Positions 41,378 through 54,410 of a stretch of 64,000 nucleotides of DNA are shown here, in pieces. The position numbers and the translations under genes were made by a program. The DNA comes from Malachius bipustulatus (taxonomy: Eukaryota > Arthropoda > Insecta > Coleoptera > Melyridae). The notes under the pieces were generated by a model, which had not been told where the DNA came from, made no database searches, and worked only from the letters and a program-made list of their open reading frames with translations. The stretch spans positions 7,006,001-7,070,000 of the forward strand of contig OU342638.1 in NCBI GenBank assembly GCA_910589415.1, written 5' to 3'. Numbering within the stretch: position 1 is the stretch's first letter; every line of letters starts with the position of its first letter.

Positions 41378-44300
41378 TCAAACATTTTTAAAAATCTGCG
41401 ACATCAAATGCGCGACGTATCTTGACCTCGCTCGTCCCCCCCTCCTGCGGTCACGCCCACGGCCGCGGTTCCCGCTTTGGCTTGCTAAAACAAATTATCA
41501 ATTATTATTAATAGATAATTAACAGGGACTCAGGGAGTGAGCAATGACTTAGCGGGTAAGAGCAGAGATAATTAATTAAGCCATTGAGACTGCCACCGAT
41601 TAGGTTTTAATTTCAGTTTCGCTATGAATGTGTTTATAAAACTTACATGCTGATTTATAATATGTGCGTAGGATTTCAGGATGTGATAGTTCGTTGAAAT
41701 AATACGAAAAAAAGTATAAACCTCGGTTTCGCAAATCCACCATTTTTAAGAGACAAGAAAATAATTTTATTTCCTTCAGTTTCTTAACGATTTTTCAGGA
41801 ACCCTTTTAGAAATAAAACTAAATTTTTGTACACATCTCATCATTTAGTATTATTTACTTTTTGAGTTCTGCTTAAATTTATCTCATAAAAAATTGAAAA
41901 TAGTTTATTTTTTGACACCCTGTATCTCGAAAACGGTTCTTTTGCGGACCGATGTTAATGGCAACTTTTTTCAAATTTTTTAACGAGCCATCACAGCTCG
42001 AAGTTCTGCGCACATATAATGAATCACCTTGTATAAAAGAAATGTGTATGTGGCTGAATGAGTTAATTCTTAGTCAAATTTTTAAAATCAAGCTGTCGAA
42101 AAACGTGTTTTTCAGTGAAGATTGAATGAATAATAATTGTAAAGTAATTAATAAGTTAAGTTATTAATTATGCACAAGCTAAGTTTTAAAAAGTTCAAGA
42201 AAACTAGAGTTAAAAAATGTAATAAGATAACTGTAATATCTATTGTTATGGATGTTAATCCTGAAATACAATAATTTATTTCATTAGGTATAAAAACGAG
42301 TATTAAAATGAATAATATAGTTGAGAAATATTTTAAAATCTTCAAGCATTAACTAATAATCATCACTTACACACTTGAATATTGGAGACACGTTAATCTG
42401 TTTATCGGTATACTGTATTTACAATTATTTTATATACAGGTGTATCTTAAATATTGTGAAAAAATGTACAGACAGATTCCTTGATTAAAAATAAACAATA
42501 AATTTTTATTAACGTGTCCAGGAATGTGCGTACCTATGTACCATTTGCGGAAATTGAAGGAAAGGATACGTTTTTTGCCCTTCACTTTTCGACATACGTT
42601 TGAAAACATCTAAAGCGATTTCTTAGATAGCCGTTTTTCTCAAAAACAGCGCACGTTGGTTATTATAACCAAGAGTTGGTATCTTTTTTGTGTTGAAAAA
42701 ACTGGCGGTTAAAATTGCGCTTTTCTCCGGATATCTTCAAAAAAACTAGAAAAATAATCTTTTTTTGACACCGTGAATCTTGAAAACGGTTTATTTGCGG
42801 CCACACATTAATGAGAAATTTTTTTTTTATTTTTATCAAATAATCTGTCTTTGCATATTTTTGCAAATTTAAAAATACTTGCTATGTATAGGGTTTGGCC
42901 AATTTTTTGTAGTAGCACTGCACTAGCTAATAGAAGACCAACCTATTTTAAGAAATGTCCATAAATGCTTAGAAATTTTTTCTTCAGTTTTCATCGCATT
43001 TCTTGGACATTTATCACATTTTTAACTTTAAATTAAGAGGTCTGTTCTTTTTTCATTTCTTTTATTTTATACCAAGAGGTTATTTATTGTAAATTAGAAT
43101 ATACAAAATGAAAAAACCACGGATGAAAAAACTAATTAGTGACGTAGAGACAGGCCTCTTTTTTTCGCTCAACAATTTCTGCGCCCATGGATTCCCAGAC
43201 CATTCATCAGCGTTTGATTCCCTGGAGATTTGTTTTATTACACAAAAACGTTATAGCCATTAATATTCGAAATTTCCCAAATAGTTCCAGATTTAGTTTC
43301 GAGTTTAAACTGCTTCAAATCACTTATTTTGATATACAAAATAATGGATTTTTTGTACAAATTTTAAATTCAAAGGTAGCAAATGAAAATGAAAAAATGA
43401 GCTTACTTTTTGCGGTATAATGAACTTTGGACTCCATTTACTTGAAAAGCAAGGGTAATTTTGAAATTCATTGCTTTACCTTTTAAAGTCTTTTGAGTCC
43501 AACGAGGTAGAAGTTGTTTACTGAAAACGGGGGTCGTATACATGTAATCTGCGCCACAGATAAATTTTATCACTCTTATTTTTAGTCGTTTTGTGTGCTC
43601 TAAATTATAATAGATAGCTTCGTGGCATATAATTAAAAAATTGAGAAATGCACAAATGATTCGGCGAAAACAAAAAAGTTATATAGTGAGCGGAAAAAGT
43701 AAGGAATAAATTCGATAAAACGGAAAGCTCTTTTTTAAATAAAAAAAAAAACAAGGCGATTTTGTTTGTAAGTTGTTCAACTTTTGACATAATATTCGGG
43801 TATGCAGGGTGATGCGCGAAAAAGTCGTGACGTCGTCATAGACATTCCTTTTAAATGGTAATCCTTATTTTTAATTCCATTCTTTGATGCTCCATTCAAT
43901 TGCCAATGTGGTAATGTAATCAACTTGTAACCGTAAATAAGGAAATTTCTGAGAAAATTGCTTGAAAACTCAAAAGTGTGCACTTTTATTTTACTGGTGG
44001 GAATCGGGATATTAAGAAAAAAATAAAAACTATATCAAATAAAAATAGATGTTTCCATGGTAATTTTATAAGATCTGTCTATTAAATTAAATCTGTTCAA
44101 TTAAATTAAATCTGTCTATTAATTAAGTTTTTTCCTCAGGAATTTTCTGATAGAAAGTTACAAAATGATTACATTACCATATTGGCAATTGGATTGGGTA
44201 TGAAAAAATGGAATAAAAAATAATGGTTGCCATTAAAAAAAAAAGTCGATGACGTCATCAATCTTTCACGCATCACCCTGTATATCCGAATATTATGTCG

Positions 44301-47300
44301 AAAGTTGAAAACTTAAAAAGAAAATTGACCTGCCCGTTTGTTTTTTCAAAGAACCAGCACTTTACATTTTATTGAATTTATTCCTTACTTTCGCCGCTCA
44401 CTGTATATTTTACAACACCTTGTATTTTATTTTGTATAGCTTTTCCGGACATGTTTATGGGAACTTTTATTCTTTGAAACAGCTCTTCTATAAATTGGTT
44501 TATTTTCTATTTGATATAACAAGTACATATACAGAGTGATCAGTAACTTGCGCACTCCGAATACAGAACGATATAAAGCCCGTTAAAATTAAGGATATTT
44601 GGCCAAAAAAAATTGGATCCAACGATTGGTTTTCACGTTATGGAGTTTCCTTCATCCGAGTTTAAAAGTAATCTCTATTCATTAATCGTGATAAAAATTA
44701 ATTTCAGGTTACTGTAATGTCTGGAACGGATACCAAAATAATTCATCAATTTTTTTTTCCATAAAACCTCTTTACAGAGGAATTGAGAATGTTGGACATT
44801 GATACTATACCTAAATCTGAACGAAATTTGAAGTTTGGCAACCGCCTAAACTCAACTTAGAATATAAAATATTCAAATGCCTTCGTTGTTATGGAAATAA
44901 AAATAATAACAATACCATCTAACCCGACTTTATTCACATGCTCAGTGGAGTGATGCCACCTTTTTTTTACAAAAATGGTCAAATCTTTGGGAAAAAAGAA
45001 CTTACAACACTGCAGTAAGAAAATTTACCACTCTTAAAAAGTTAAGTTTACCGCTGCATGCTCTGAGTGCGCGAGTTACTGATCACTCTGTACATATAGG
45101 TACTGATGTGTTGCAAATGCTTTGCCTTTGCTTTGTCGCTTTTTAACTGTTGCTAAAAAAAATTCCGTAATGTCATGGTTCGAAAATGTGATGTAAATTT
45201 CAAACAATAATATCAGATCGATTTCACATCTACACAGCAATATTTAAAAAATGTGCCATTTAATACACAGCAAAAAAAAAAGAAAACAAATGTTGGCTAC
45301 TTTAAAAGTACCTGTATGCCTCTATGTGACAGACAGATCTAAAGCTGTAAATAGAACAATAAAACAAATTGTATGCATTAAAAAAGATCACCTATTTCAT
45401 TTTATTACAATATGAAGAAGGTTGTAAGGTATCGTTTTATGACTGGTGCATTATCTACCGACAAATATTATGGCCATTTTTAAAAAACAATAAAAAAACT
45501 CATTAATATAAAACTTTTTGATTTTATATATGAAGTAAGGTTGCAATGCCTAAATAATGCCTACCAAAATTCGGCGAAGTGACAAAAAACTATCTGCGTC
45601 TCAATATCTAATGTCTATATATCTATGTAATCAATGTCTCAATTGAAATGCTATCAAAATTTATTTTTTAATTTTTAATAATAATTAAAGATAAATCAAA
45701 AACAGAAAACCGTTCGTGGATATATTGATAATCCTATATTGATTTAAGCGGAAGTGAAAATGATGAATGGTTAAAAAAAATTTGTCTGCGTGATCCAAAG
45801 TCAGAGGCAATTTATTTATTTATTTATTTTTTAATAGTTAGAACCTCTATTACACAGATAGCGGCAAAATTTATTAAAATTTTATTGAATTTTCTAGATT
45901 TAACAGGTGCCTTAATTAGCCGTTTCATGTTGACCTGTTCGTCATATTTTGGAATTTAGTATTAGTTGAAAAGTAAAATAATTTTTAAAAATTTACCAGT
46001 TTCTTGGGCATTTTCCCCGTTTCCGGCTTCCTGCTCCTCAATCTCTTCAATGGTGCCAGGCTGCTGAGGATAGGGTTGGTAGCGGGGAGCCTGATAAATT
46101 GGGAATTGCAAAGGTGGGAGGGGGAGATGTTGCAGGTGGTTGAAAAGAGGCGGTGGAGGTATATGGTGTTGGGGGATATTACCCTGCTGAAATATAGGCG
46201 GTGGGGGTGGGTTGTGTTGGGGGGTAGCCAGGTGAAGGGGAGATACGTGTAGGGGGGAAAAAACAACATTCATTGGCTCATTATTCATTGGTGGTGATGT
46301 GGCTGGTTGTGGTTGTGGCTGCGGTTGTGGTTGTGCTTGCCGCATTGCCGCCATCTCTTCTCTCAGTGCGGCTATTGTCGCCTGCAGGTCTGCTATTACT
46401 GCCGCCTGTTGATCGATCTAGGTATATTGGACAAAAAATTTAATGTAATTCGCTAGATAGTGTTAATAAACGTTAGCTTGTGCAGAATAATTGAATTCCA
46501 ATTAACAGTGTAAAAGTACACAGTGTGAAACCAATGAAAAAGTCTAATAAATAATTACTTATGTATATATAGGTAATACTTCAGTAATACTTTTGTGAAA
46601 TTTGTAAATATAGGTGATGAAATTGAAGACTTTTCTTTTTCTCTTAATGGCTCCTTGAAGAGTTGTCAAATTTAATTAGTCAAACAATTGGTCGCAAAGG
46701 GTAATCATAAATTTAATTTTTACCAGGCAGTACTGACTAAAGAGTCCAACTTAATAGATGCATGAATGGGAACTGTTTTTGCTATTTAGAAAATTTGAAA
46801 TTCGTCAAACGAACTTGAAGAAAAGCTTCCAAATAAAAAAGAAAATTCACATTGTATTTTATAAACTACCAAAAGTCAACTGCAAAAAAAGTTCAGGTGG
46901 GGTGGAAAAATGGAAGCGAAATGGGAGAAATTCAGGAAAAATTATCTGTACCTGTACAGATATAATCTATAGATTCTCACAACAAAATATACCATGCTCA
47001 GTGATGTAGGCCCTACGACAGCGTAACCTAGGAATTTTTCAAATTTGAGACATTAAAAATCTCATAAACTATGGAGGCAATAAAGAAAAACCGATTTTTT
47101 TTAAATTCCATCTTGTAGCTCGATAACGAGGCGTTTGCGCACCTATACGTTTAAATGAACTTTTAGGCAGAAAATAAAAAAGCTTAAGAATTACCTCTTT
47201 TCATATACAGTGCGCGAGGAAAGTAAGGAATAAATTCGATAAAACGGAGAGGGCTGTTGTTTTGAAAAAATAAAAAAAACAGGTCGATTTTGTTTTTGAG

Positions 47301-49651
47301 TTGTTCAACTTTTGACATAATATTGGGGTATACAGGGTGATGCGCGAAAAAGTGGTGATGTCATCGCTATTTTTTTTAAATGACAACCCCTATTTTTTAT
47401 TCCATTTTTTGATACTTCATTTAATTGCCAATACGGTAATGTAATCATTTTGTAACCTTAAACGACAAAATTTCTGTGAAAATAACTTACTTTGGAGAGA
47501 TTCAATTTAATAGATGGATTTAATTGATTTAATTTAATTTAATTTAACAGATTTAATTTAATTTAACAGATTTAATTTAATAGATTTAATTTAATAGACA
47601 GATCTTATAAAATTACCATGGAAACAGTCATTTTTATTTGATTTTTTTTTAATTTTTATTGTTAATGTTCCGATTTTCACATCAGTAAAAAATGCACAAT
47701 TTCGACTCACAAGCTGTTTTCTCAGAAATTTCCTTATTTAAGGTTACAAATTGATTACATTACCGTATTGGCAATTAAATGAAGTATCAAAAAATGGAAT
47801 AAAAAATAAGCGTTGCCATATAAAAATAATGCCGATGACGTCACCACTTTTTCGCGCATCGCCCTGTATACCCCAATACTATGTCAAAAGTTGAACAACT
47901 CAAAAACAAAATCGACCTGTTTTTTTATTTTTTCAAAACAACAGCCCTCTCCGTTTTATCGAATTTATTCCTTACTTTTCTCGCGCACTGTACAATGTAT
48001 ACCTACCTGGTCAATAGGAACAGCTGCTTGTAATGCGGGAAAATTGGGGATTTAATTATACAATCAAAGCGGGAAAAACAGAATTTTGTGTGGGTATTAG
48101 GTGATCGATGGCGAGTGTAAGTCCAAAAATGCGACCTCCTCCCCCTTGTGGAGAAGCCGTCGTTTTGGATTTAGGGGATTAATTTGTCTCTCGCACTTTA
48201 CAGCGTTAGGTATTTGAATTTTTACCGAATAAATAGTGTAACAACTTATTTTAAGTGAAGAAAAATTCTCTACAAATTTTAAACTATAATTTTTTTTGTA
48301 CCTGTTTGTAATTGATTATTATCACAACAGGTAGGTAATCAATTCATAAATCGCTAAAGGTTTACTCAATCACTATAATAGCCGTGGCTTGTCGAATTTT
48401 TTTGAAAGTTCTTTTGTAAGTCATGCAATTTTGTCATAATATTTTTTAAATCTAAACTCACTGAGATTATGTTGAATAAAATATTGAATCTTTTCTACAT
48501 ACAAAAGAATTACCCCCTCATCCCACACCGCATATCGCGAGGGGGTCGGTTAACTTTAAAATTTTGAATATGAACTGCAATTTTTTTATCGTGGATTGGG
48601 ATATTATGTGTGTGAAATAATATCAAATTATTGCCCGGAGTAGTTTTTCATTCGATATCTCCCTCGCAATCTGAAATGCAGCTCAAAATCGACTGATTAA
48701 TGACAAAGGAACTTATAAGTACCTACCTACCTAAGTACCTGCCTACTAACTAAGTACCTATAGGTAGGAAGCTAGGGTGGTAGGTATTCCGAGGAAACTG
48801 AGCTTTGTCGTGTTCTCGAATGAAAAAAGTTAATTGTTCGTATACGAAAAACTGTTATTCATAAAATTTGTTGCAAACTGTATAAAGAGCAATTCTTTCA
48901 TTTAAACAGGGGACATTTTTTGCAAGGGAAGTAATGAAAAGTTGCAATTAATGTAAAAATTGTCTTTCAACCTCTTCGCTGGAGCTTATTATGCTTTATA
49001 TTTGTTGAAAATAACCGAAATCAAAAAAATTATAAAGATACATTAATGTAGAGAATTGCATTCCTCACAAATTTCTAAATGAGAATTTTTGCTTAAAACT
49101 CAAAAATAACTGAGAAAATTAACAAAGACCCATCCACTGTAAAAAGTTTAGATGGCGGCTATAAAGCTTGTGGGTAATTTGTTTAACTTATTTGCACTTA
49201 AATAAGAATCCTTGAGGAGGAAAGGGAACAAAACCGTATCAAAAATATTGATCAAATAAGATATGAATATGAAATTATTTGAATTTTGAAATTTATTTTA
49301 TGTCAACGACCTCCGTTCCGAGTCGGTCCTGGCGGGCAACTTATGATCGAGATACAAAGTTTAGGGACGCCGTTTCTCGTGCGTTAAATTTAAATTTTGT
49401 GTAGTAAAGAGCGAAATTGCACATCTTTACTTTTCTCAAACCCTATTCCGCCTATGTTGTAACTCAAAAAACTTATCAACGACTGTAATAATTGAAAGAG
49501 TTAAAAAACAAAATGAAAATCGATGTTGACGTTTAATGAAATTGGTACTAAACTTACACTGTTTATTGGAAAAATTACCGCCTATTAATTTCAAAAGTAT
49601 GTATAATAGAAATTATGATGTACTTACCGCGTTATTTTCTGCACCACTCAT
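41378..49651 (-). CDS. Predicted three-exon host gene: coiled coil, Pro/Gln-rich, Arg/Gly tail
   Basis: Exon 1 (49651-49628) is MSGAENNA, closed by GCG then GTAAGT. Exon 2 (46417-45997) opens after ATATACCTAG with IDQQAAVIADLQATIAALRE, a short coiled coil. It continues with a QPQPQPQP run and a Pro-rich region (PPPPPIFQQG) and an EEIEEQE acidic patch, and closes at ACTG then GTAAAT. Exon 3 (41484-41378) opens after TTGTTTTAG and reads SQSGNRGRGRDRRRGGRARS to a stop. All junction phases match (0/0 and 1/1; the split codon gives Ala), giving about 183 residues. RG-rich tails often bind RNA; that is family knowledge, not proof. The introns (3.2 and 4.5 kb) hold MITEs. No homologue is recognised, and a transposon gag is an alternative. 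Confidence 0.6.
41490..43683. other. Intron 2 DNA, left part
   Basis: AT-rich. Two related fragments, TGACACC(C/G)TG(T/A)ATCT-GAAAACGGTT with GCGG nearby (about 41916 and 42765), look like remnants of one MITE family. Nothing else is evident. Confidence 0.4.
43684..44403. mobile_element. Composite MITE, family 1 copy 2
   Basis: The ends are (T/C)AGTGAGCGGAAAAAGTAAGG and complement with TA flanks. The inner GCAGGGTGATGCGCGAAAAAG pair and CRE-like TGACGTC sites are present as in copies 1 and 3. It lies in intron 2 of the predicted gene and is more diverged than the other copies. Confidence 0.85.
44532..45090. mobile_element. TA-flanked TIR element
   Basis: The ends CAGAGTGATCAGTAACT(T/C)G and CGCACTC pair over at least 25 bp, with TA on both sides. 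The interior is non-coding. It lies within intron 2. Confidence 0.82.
45091..45990. other. Intron 2 DNA, right part
   Basis: AT-rich; I see no feature. Confidence 0.4.
47208..47990. mobile_element. Composite MITE, family 1 copy 3
   Basis: The ends CAGTGCGCGAGGAAAGTAAG and complement are flanked by TA. The inner CAGGGTGATGCGCGAAAAAG pair is present, and a central (TTTAA)n tract is longer than in the other copies. It lies in intron 1 of the predicted gene. Confidence 0.88.
47993..49620. other. Intron 1 DNA
   Basis: AT-rich with a GTACCTACC-type simple repeat at 48718-48782. No gene is seen. A donor-like GACCAG then GTAGGT near 48015 (minus strand) could mark a small extra exon, but its phase does not fit the model. 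Confidence 0.4.
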
Positions 49652-49659
49652 GTTTAATG

Positions 49660-50277
49660 TTATATAGGTAATTATTAATTGAAAACTTATTAATTGAATG
49701 CACTGAACAGTAAACACACTACTTACTTTGATAACAGAATTTTCAAACTGAGAAACACGGTAGGTAGGTCTCGTCTAGCGTCTAAATCAATGCACTAACC
49801 ACCCTTCTGTGTAGGTATGAATGGTTCTTGGAAATTCTTCTCCTGGTTGAAAGTCGCAAAACAACAATATTTCCAAAGCCTTCGGAGCATAGTATGGAAA
49901 TAAAATTTAAAAGTAAAGAACAGAATAGACAAAAATGTTTTATGAATTATTGATTTGTGGATTTTCCATTTGCTTAATATAATTTATTGTTTTTTGAAGA
50001 TGAAATATGACAATTATTGAAATACATTCCATATCATTTTAGCTTCATTTTGCTATAAATTTCATTATTATCAGACATTTCATTATTTGTTGAATCTTAT
50101 TTAAAAGAAATGAAACCAAAATTTTATAAAATTATACTTAATTATATTAGACCAACTTAGGTAACATTTTTTATTGACGAAACTGGTTTGGTTTCATTTA
50201 AGAAATGATATTTTTGTTTATTGCACTTTTTTTCGCATTTCAGCTTTTTCAGTTCACATAAATTTAAACTTTTGATA
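49660..50277. other. Upstream region of the predicted gene
   Basis: AT-rich. No clear TATA box or 5' exon could be chosen, and I see no ORF or repeat. Confidence 0.35.
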
Positions 50278-50768
50278 TACAGGCTGTTCCGTAAGTAATG
50301 TTCCGTGGTGAAATGGGAGATTCTTGGTTTAAAAATATTACGATCTGACACTACTTTCTCCAACAAAATCTTGATAATAAAAAAGATACAGGGTGGCAAA
50401 GTTGAGACTTAAAAATTTGCTTTTCAAAATATCTTGAAAAATTGTAAAGGTACGAATGTGAAAACTTGGTGATAGATGTTTTACGGTATGAGAAATCATA
50501 ATTTGATATCCGTGTCGATGTATTTTATAGAGGGCGCCACTTAGGTCATGTTGACGACGATAATGAACACATAACTTTTTTCTCTTTCAGGCTATCGCGC
50601 ATTTTATTGTGAAATATTAAAACTACATCATTCTTGAGAAAAAAAGATTATACTGATTGTCAGTCTCAAAAGTTAGTGGTTTTCGAGATAATTTGACAGT
50701 TAATAATTTCCTCTACTAGGTACTGTTTATAATTTTTTGCTTATTGCTAGTAGTTAGAAAATTTAAAA

Positions 50769-50981
50769 ATGCTGAGACATAATAATTTTTCAAATTCAGA
50801 TAAGAGAGATACGATTTCTATTTATTGCAAACAAAACTTCATAGGGCAAGCTGCGAAACGAGAATATTACCTGCCACGATATCCAAACAGACTGCAACCT
50901 GGTAATCGACTATTTCAGAATCTGTATAGGAATGTAGGTGAATATTGTTCATTTGTTTGCTTTTTTAATATGTTAAAGTGA
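50769..50981 (+). pseudogene. DUF4817-like N-terminal HTH fragment
   Basis: The ORF reads MLRHNNFSNSDKRDTISIYC, then AAKREYYLPRYPNRLQPG and FQNLYRNVGEY. This follows the pattern of the helix-turn-helix domain (DUF4817) that precedes mariner/Tc-type transposases in insects: xxExxDIxxIY, AxRxYxxRxPNRxxP, FxxLxxNVxE. About 60 residues are covered and the catalytic domain is absent. Confidence 0.6.
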
Positions 50982-51034
50982 AAAATGTTTAATTGCCAAA
51001 ATAATGATGGTTATTATCTCAACCTACCTACTGC

Positions 51035-51200
51035 ATTAATAATAATAAAATAATAATAATAATATTTATTTGGCAAATTATTTACAAAGCTTCTCCTTAA
51101 GGAGATACATGTAAAAACCTGCAGAGAGAGAAAAATTCTCTCTGAGCTCAGGAGCCAGCTTAAACGCTAAGTACTTAGAATTAAATTAAGATTTCTGATA
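51035..51200 (-). mobile_element. LINE 3' tail fragment
   Basis: On the minus strand a short 3' UTR ends GCCAAATAAATATT followed by (ATT)n (51035-51061). It is the usual 3' end of a heavily truncated jockey/CR1-type LINE. It sits in the loop of the fold-back element, so it arrived later. Confidence 0.6.
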
Positions 51201-51706
51201 ATAAAAAAAAAAAAAAAATTGAAATAATGCAGGAGATTATTAAAACGTGATTATATCGAAAACCACTAACGACTTTTGAAACTGACAATCGGTATATCTT
51301 TTTTTCTCAAGAATGATGTAGTTTTAATATTTCACAATAAAATGCGCGATATCCTGAAGGATAAAAAAGTTATGTGTTCATTTACATCGTCAACATAACC
51401 TAAGTGGTGCCCTCTATAAAATACATCGACACGGATATCAAATTATGATTTCTTATACCGTAAAACATCTATCCCCAAATTTTCACGTTCGTATCTTTAC
51501 AATTTTTCAAGATATTTTGAAAGGCAAATTTTTAAGTCTCAGCTTTGCCACCCTCTGTATCTTTTTTATTATCAAGATTTTGTTAGAGCAAGTAGTGTCA
51601 GATCGCAATATCTTTAAACCAGGAATCTCTTATTTCACCACGGACCATTACTTACGGGACACCCTGTAGACACATTTGTGATAGGTATCGTTTCGTGTTC
51701 CTTATA

Positions 51707-52453
51707 CAGGGTGATTCAAAATTGAGTGCAAATATTTTAAGGGCTTATTTACCAGCCAAAAATAAGAAGTTTTTTTCATATAATTGTATGTCCTAATTTG
51801 CTTCCTTTTCTAGATACAGGGTGTAAAATTTTGAAAAAAAAACGATTTTTTATTAATTGCTCGAAAACCTTTCAGCCGATTTAAAAAAAATTTGGTAGGG
51901 TTATTTGTCGTTATAAGGAATTTTCTTTGATGGGAATAATATAAATTTATTAATTCCAGTGGCGTCTCAGAGGGCTACCCATTTGATACTTATAGGTAAA
52001 ATTATGATACGCCACTGCTCTTTTGACAATTTATATTTTTTTTAGATTAAGCGGTCAATATTGTAACTTTCTTCCCTCCTGAGCTTTACTCGTATCTAGC
52101 TTTGTTTCCAAGAAAAAAATCAAAATCTGTGCCAGGCCGTATTAAAACAAGTAATAAATTCACATCGATTATTGAGATTATGTAGCCCCTGAGACGCCAC
52201 TGAAATTAATAAATTAATGTTATTCCCATCAAAGGAAGGCCCTTACGATAACAAATAAGCCTATAAAATTTTATTTAAATCGGCTGAGAGGTTTTTGAGA
52301 AATTGATAAAAATCGATTTTTTTTTTCAAAATTTTATCCCCTGTATCTAGAAAACAAAGCAAGTTAGGACATACGATTATATGAAAGAAATTTCTTATTT
52401 TTGGCTGGTAAATAAGCCCTCAAAATATTTGCACTCAATTTTGAATCACCCTG
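51707..52453. mobile_element. TA-flanked fold-back MITE with long arms
   Basis: The ends CAGGGTGATTCAAAATTGAG and complement have TA flanks. The arms pair for roughly 300 bp each around a short loop (about 52020-52150). No coding sequence is seen. Confidence 0.87.
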
Positions 52454-52489
52454 TATATTTCTATATTTTTTTATTTCATTTTTAAGTAT

Positions 52490-53400
52490 ACACTGCATGA
52501 AATATTAGCTTATTCACCATCTTTCAATTAAGACTAAATTTACGCCACCTATTCAGTCATCTTTTCGATTGGCCATTTACGTAACGTTTCAAAAAGAGCG
52601 TAAAATTTCCAAACGACTTTTTTTTATTAAAAAAATTCCTCCAGATATAGCTTTAAATTTTGTGATGTGGATATCTTCAAGTTCATTATTACCGAAGGAA
52701 CTTTTTTTGCAAATACGGTGCACTTCCAGTTAAAATTGAAAAGAAATAGTTACAGAATAAAATAATTCTTTTTTACGCATTAAGAGACAAAAGTCAAAAA
52801 AAAAAACTACTTTTCAGCTTCTTTAGTCCACGTTACGAATTTAGCGCTTTTAATGTGCAGATTTTGTGAGAGTCGTTTCTTGCCGCAGTTGTTTTTTTCA
52901 ATTTTTATCATTTTTAAGGACACTCTGTGTGAAATTTTGATTTGTATCATATAATGTAACAGGTGAATTTGAATCCTTCATTCACCACCTTTTCATCAAG
53001 ACCAAATTTACTGGATTCTATAAGCGTTTCGATTCGCGTTTTACAAAACGTTCCAATATGAGCGTTAAATTTTCAAACGACTGTTGTTTAAATTAAAAAA
53101 TTTCCTCTAGAAATAGCTTTAAACTTTGTGATGTGAATATTTTCCTGTTTATCATTACCGAACGAACTTTTTTTTGTGAATACGGTGCACTTCGAGTTAG
53201 AATTGAAAAAAAATACAAAATAAAAGAATTTTTTTTTTTATTTTACGCATTAAGGAACTATAGTCCAAAATTGTTTTCTAAACAGTAATTATTAGCTTGA
53301 TTTAAGAAATTATATTTGTTTGTTGAACTATTATTGAACTACGTTTCAGCTTCTTCAGTCCACGTTACGAAATTAGCGCTTTAAATGTGCTTTAAATTTG
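52490..53400 (+). repeat. Two diverged direct repeats of about 450-500 bp
   Basis: Unit 1 (about 52490-52940) and unit 2 (about 52970-53400) share, in order, an ACC(A/T)(T/C)CTTTCAA-ACTAAATTTAC-type block, GCGTTAAATTTTCAAACGACT, ATAGCTTTAAA(T/C)TTTGTGATGTG, TACGGTGCACTTC and TTCAGTCCACGTTACGAA. No gene is seen. Confidence 0.7.
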
Positions 53401-54234
53401 CACCATAAAAACCAGGCAAATTTGAAATCATACACCATCTACATATGTTGAGATTGTGAAATGACACGCAAAAAAAATGCACAATTTGTTTTTATTCAAA
53501 AACACGACATACCATCTAATTTTCACAAGAATGTTTCATAATTAATAATTTGGTGAATACCTAATTCTGAAATTTCCCACATCGTACACTTGCAAGGTTT
53601 TGAAGATGGACTAAAGGTGGGTTAATACAAGTTGAATTTTGCAGTAGTTTTAGCACAAATTTAAAGAGCAATTTAGTTTTTACATTAGTGTTAATTTGGT
53701 GTTTATACAAATGCGTATTAAGGTTTACACAGCATGTTCTTAATTGAAAAGTTGACATATTACCGTATCATTTATGAAAAATAATAAACTTAGGTATGTA
53801 TTATGTTTGATTCTTCTCAACATTTACTTTGAATAATTGGCTATTATTACTATACTTTAATTACTTACACAAATCATCATTGTCTCTCATAATGACAAAT
53901 ATAATAATTATGAGGAATGAACATCGGCAATAAGACTAAAATTAAAACTAAATTACGGCCAAATTGAAAACTTTCAAAGTTGTTGAATCTTAGTGCAATA
54001 AATACTAAAGCTAAATTTGTGTAAACGCTAATACTGGAATGCTATATTTGAACTTAATTTTAACAGCTTAATCCTAAATTTAAGGTTGAAAAAAAAACTG
54101 TAAAAACCAAGCTAAAGACAGCGAGTGTTCCCGAAATTCACTTCATGGGGACATCCCCATGAAGTGACTATAATTCACAAAACTACTACTGTAATTCTTT
54201 TGAATATCTTATGTTATAAAATTCACATAGAAAA
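53401..54234. other. AT-rich spacer
   Basis: No gene is supported. It contains a perfect hairpin listed separately. Confidence 0.45.
54138..54167. repeat. Perfect 14-bp stem hairpin
   Basis: TCACTTCATGGGGA (54138-54151) is followed by CA and by its exact complement TCCCCATGAAGTGA (54154-54167). There is no T-run after it. Function is unknown. Confidence 0.85.
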
Positions 54235-54345
54235 GGAAAGCTCCTCTTCTCTTTTATTTCATGTTCCATTATAAAACTATTCAAATCAAAACACAGATTG
54301 TAGGCGTTACACAAATTTTGAGTGCAAAATAAAGGATTTAAAAAT
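54235..54345 (-). repeat. Inner end of the right arm of the inverted duplication
   Basis: It matches 41240-41345 in reverse (shared TGGAACATGAAATAAAA and TACAATCTG blocks). The rest of the arm lies beyond the two Harbinger-like copies, at 57212-58316. Confidence 0.7.
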
Positions 54346-54410
54346 TTATTTTTTTATCTATTATAATACTAATAAAAAAAATCTGTTACGGCGAGTATTA
54401 TAACGGCTTA

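Larger units (their letters stand above)
50280..51666 (+). mobile_element. Fold-back mariner-type element with about 440-bp arms
   Basis: The ends are CAG(G/N)(C/G)TGT(T/C)CCGTAAGTAATG and complement, flanked by TA (50278-50279 and 51667-51668). The arms pair closely for about 440 bp. The centre carries a short ORF resembling the DUF4817 N-terminal domain and a later LINE-tail insertion. Long arms around a transposase start suggest that an autonomous element collapsed onto itself. Confidence 0.85.

Noticed and set aside
48010..48032. Possible 20-bp extra exon of the coiled-coil gene (acceptor-like ACAAG, donor GACCAG-GTAGGT)
   Set aside because: Its length would break the reading frame into exon 2; direct joining of the neighbouring exons is in phase.
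54138..54167. Perfect hairpin as a rho-independent terminator
   Set aside because: Eukaryotic context, no T-run and no upstream gene.
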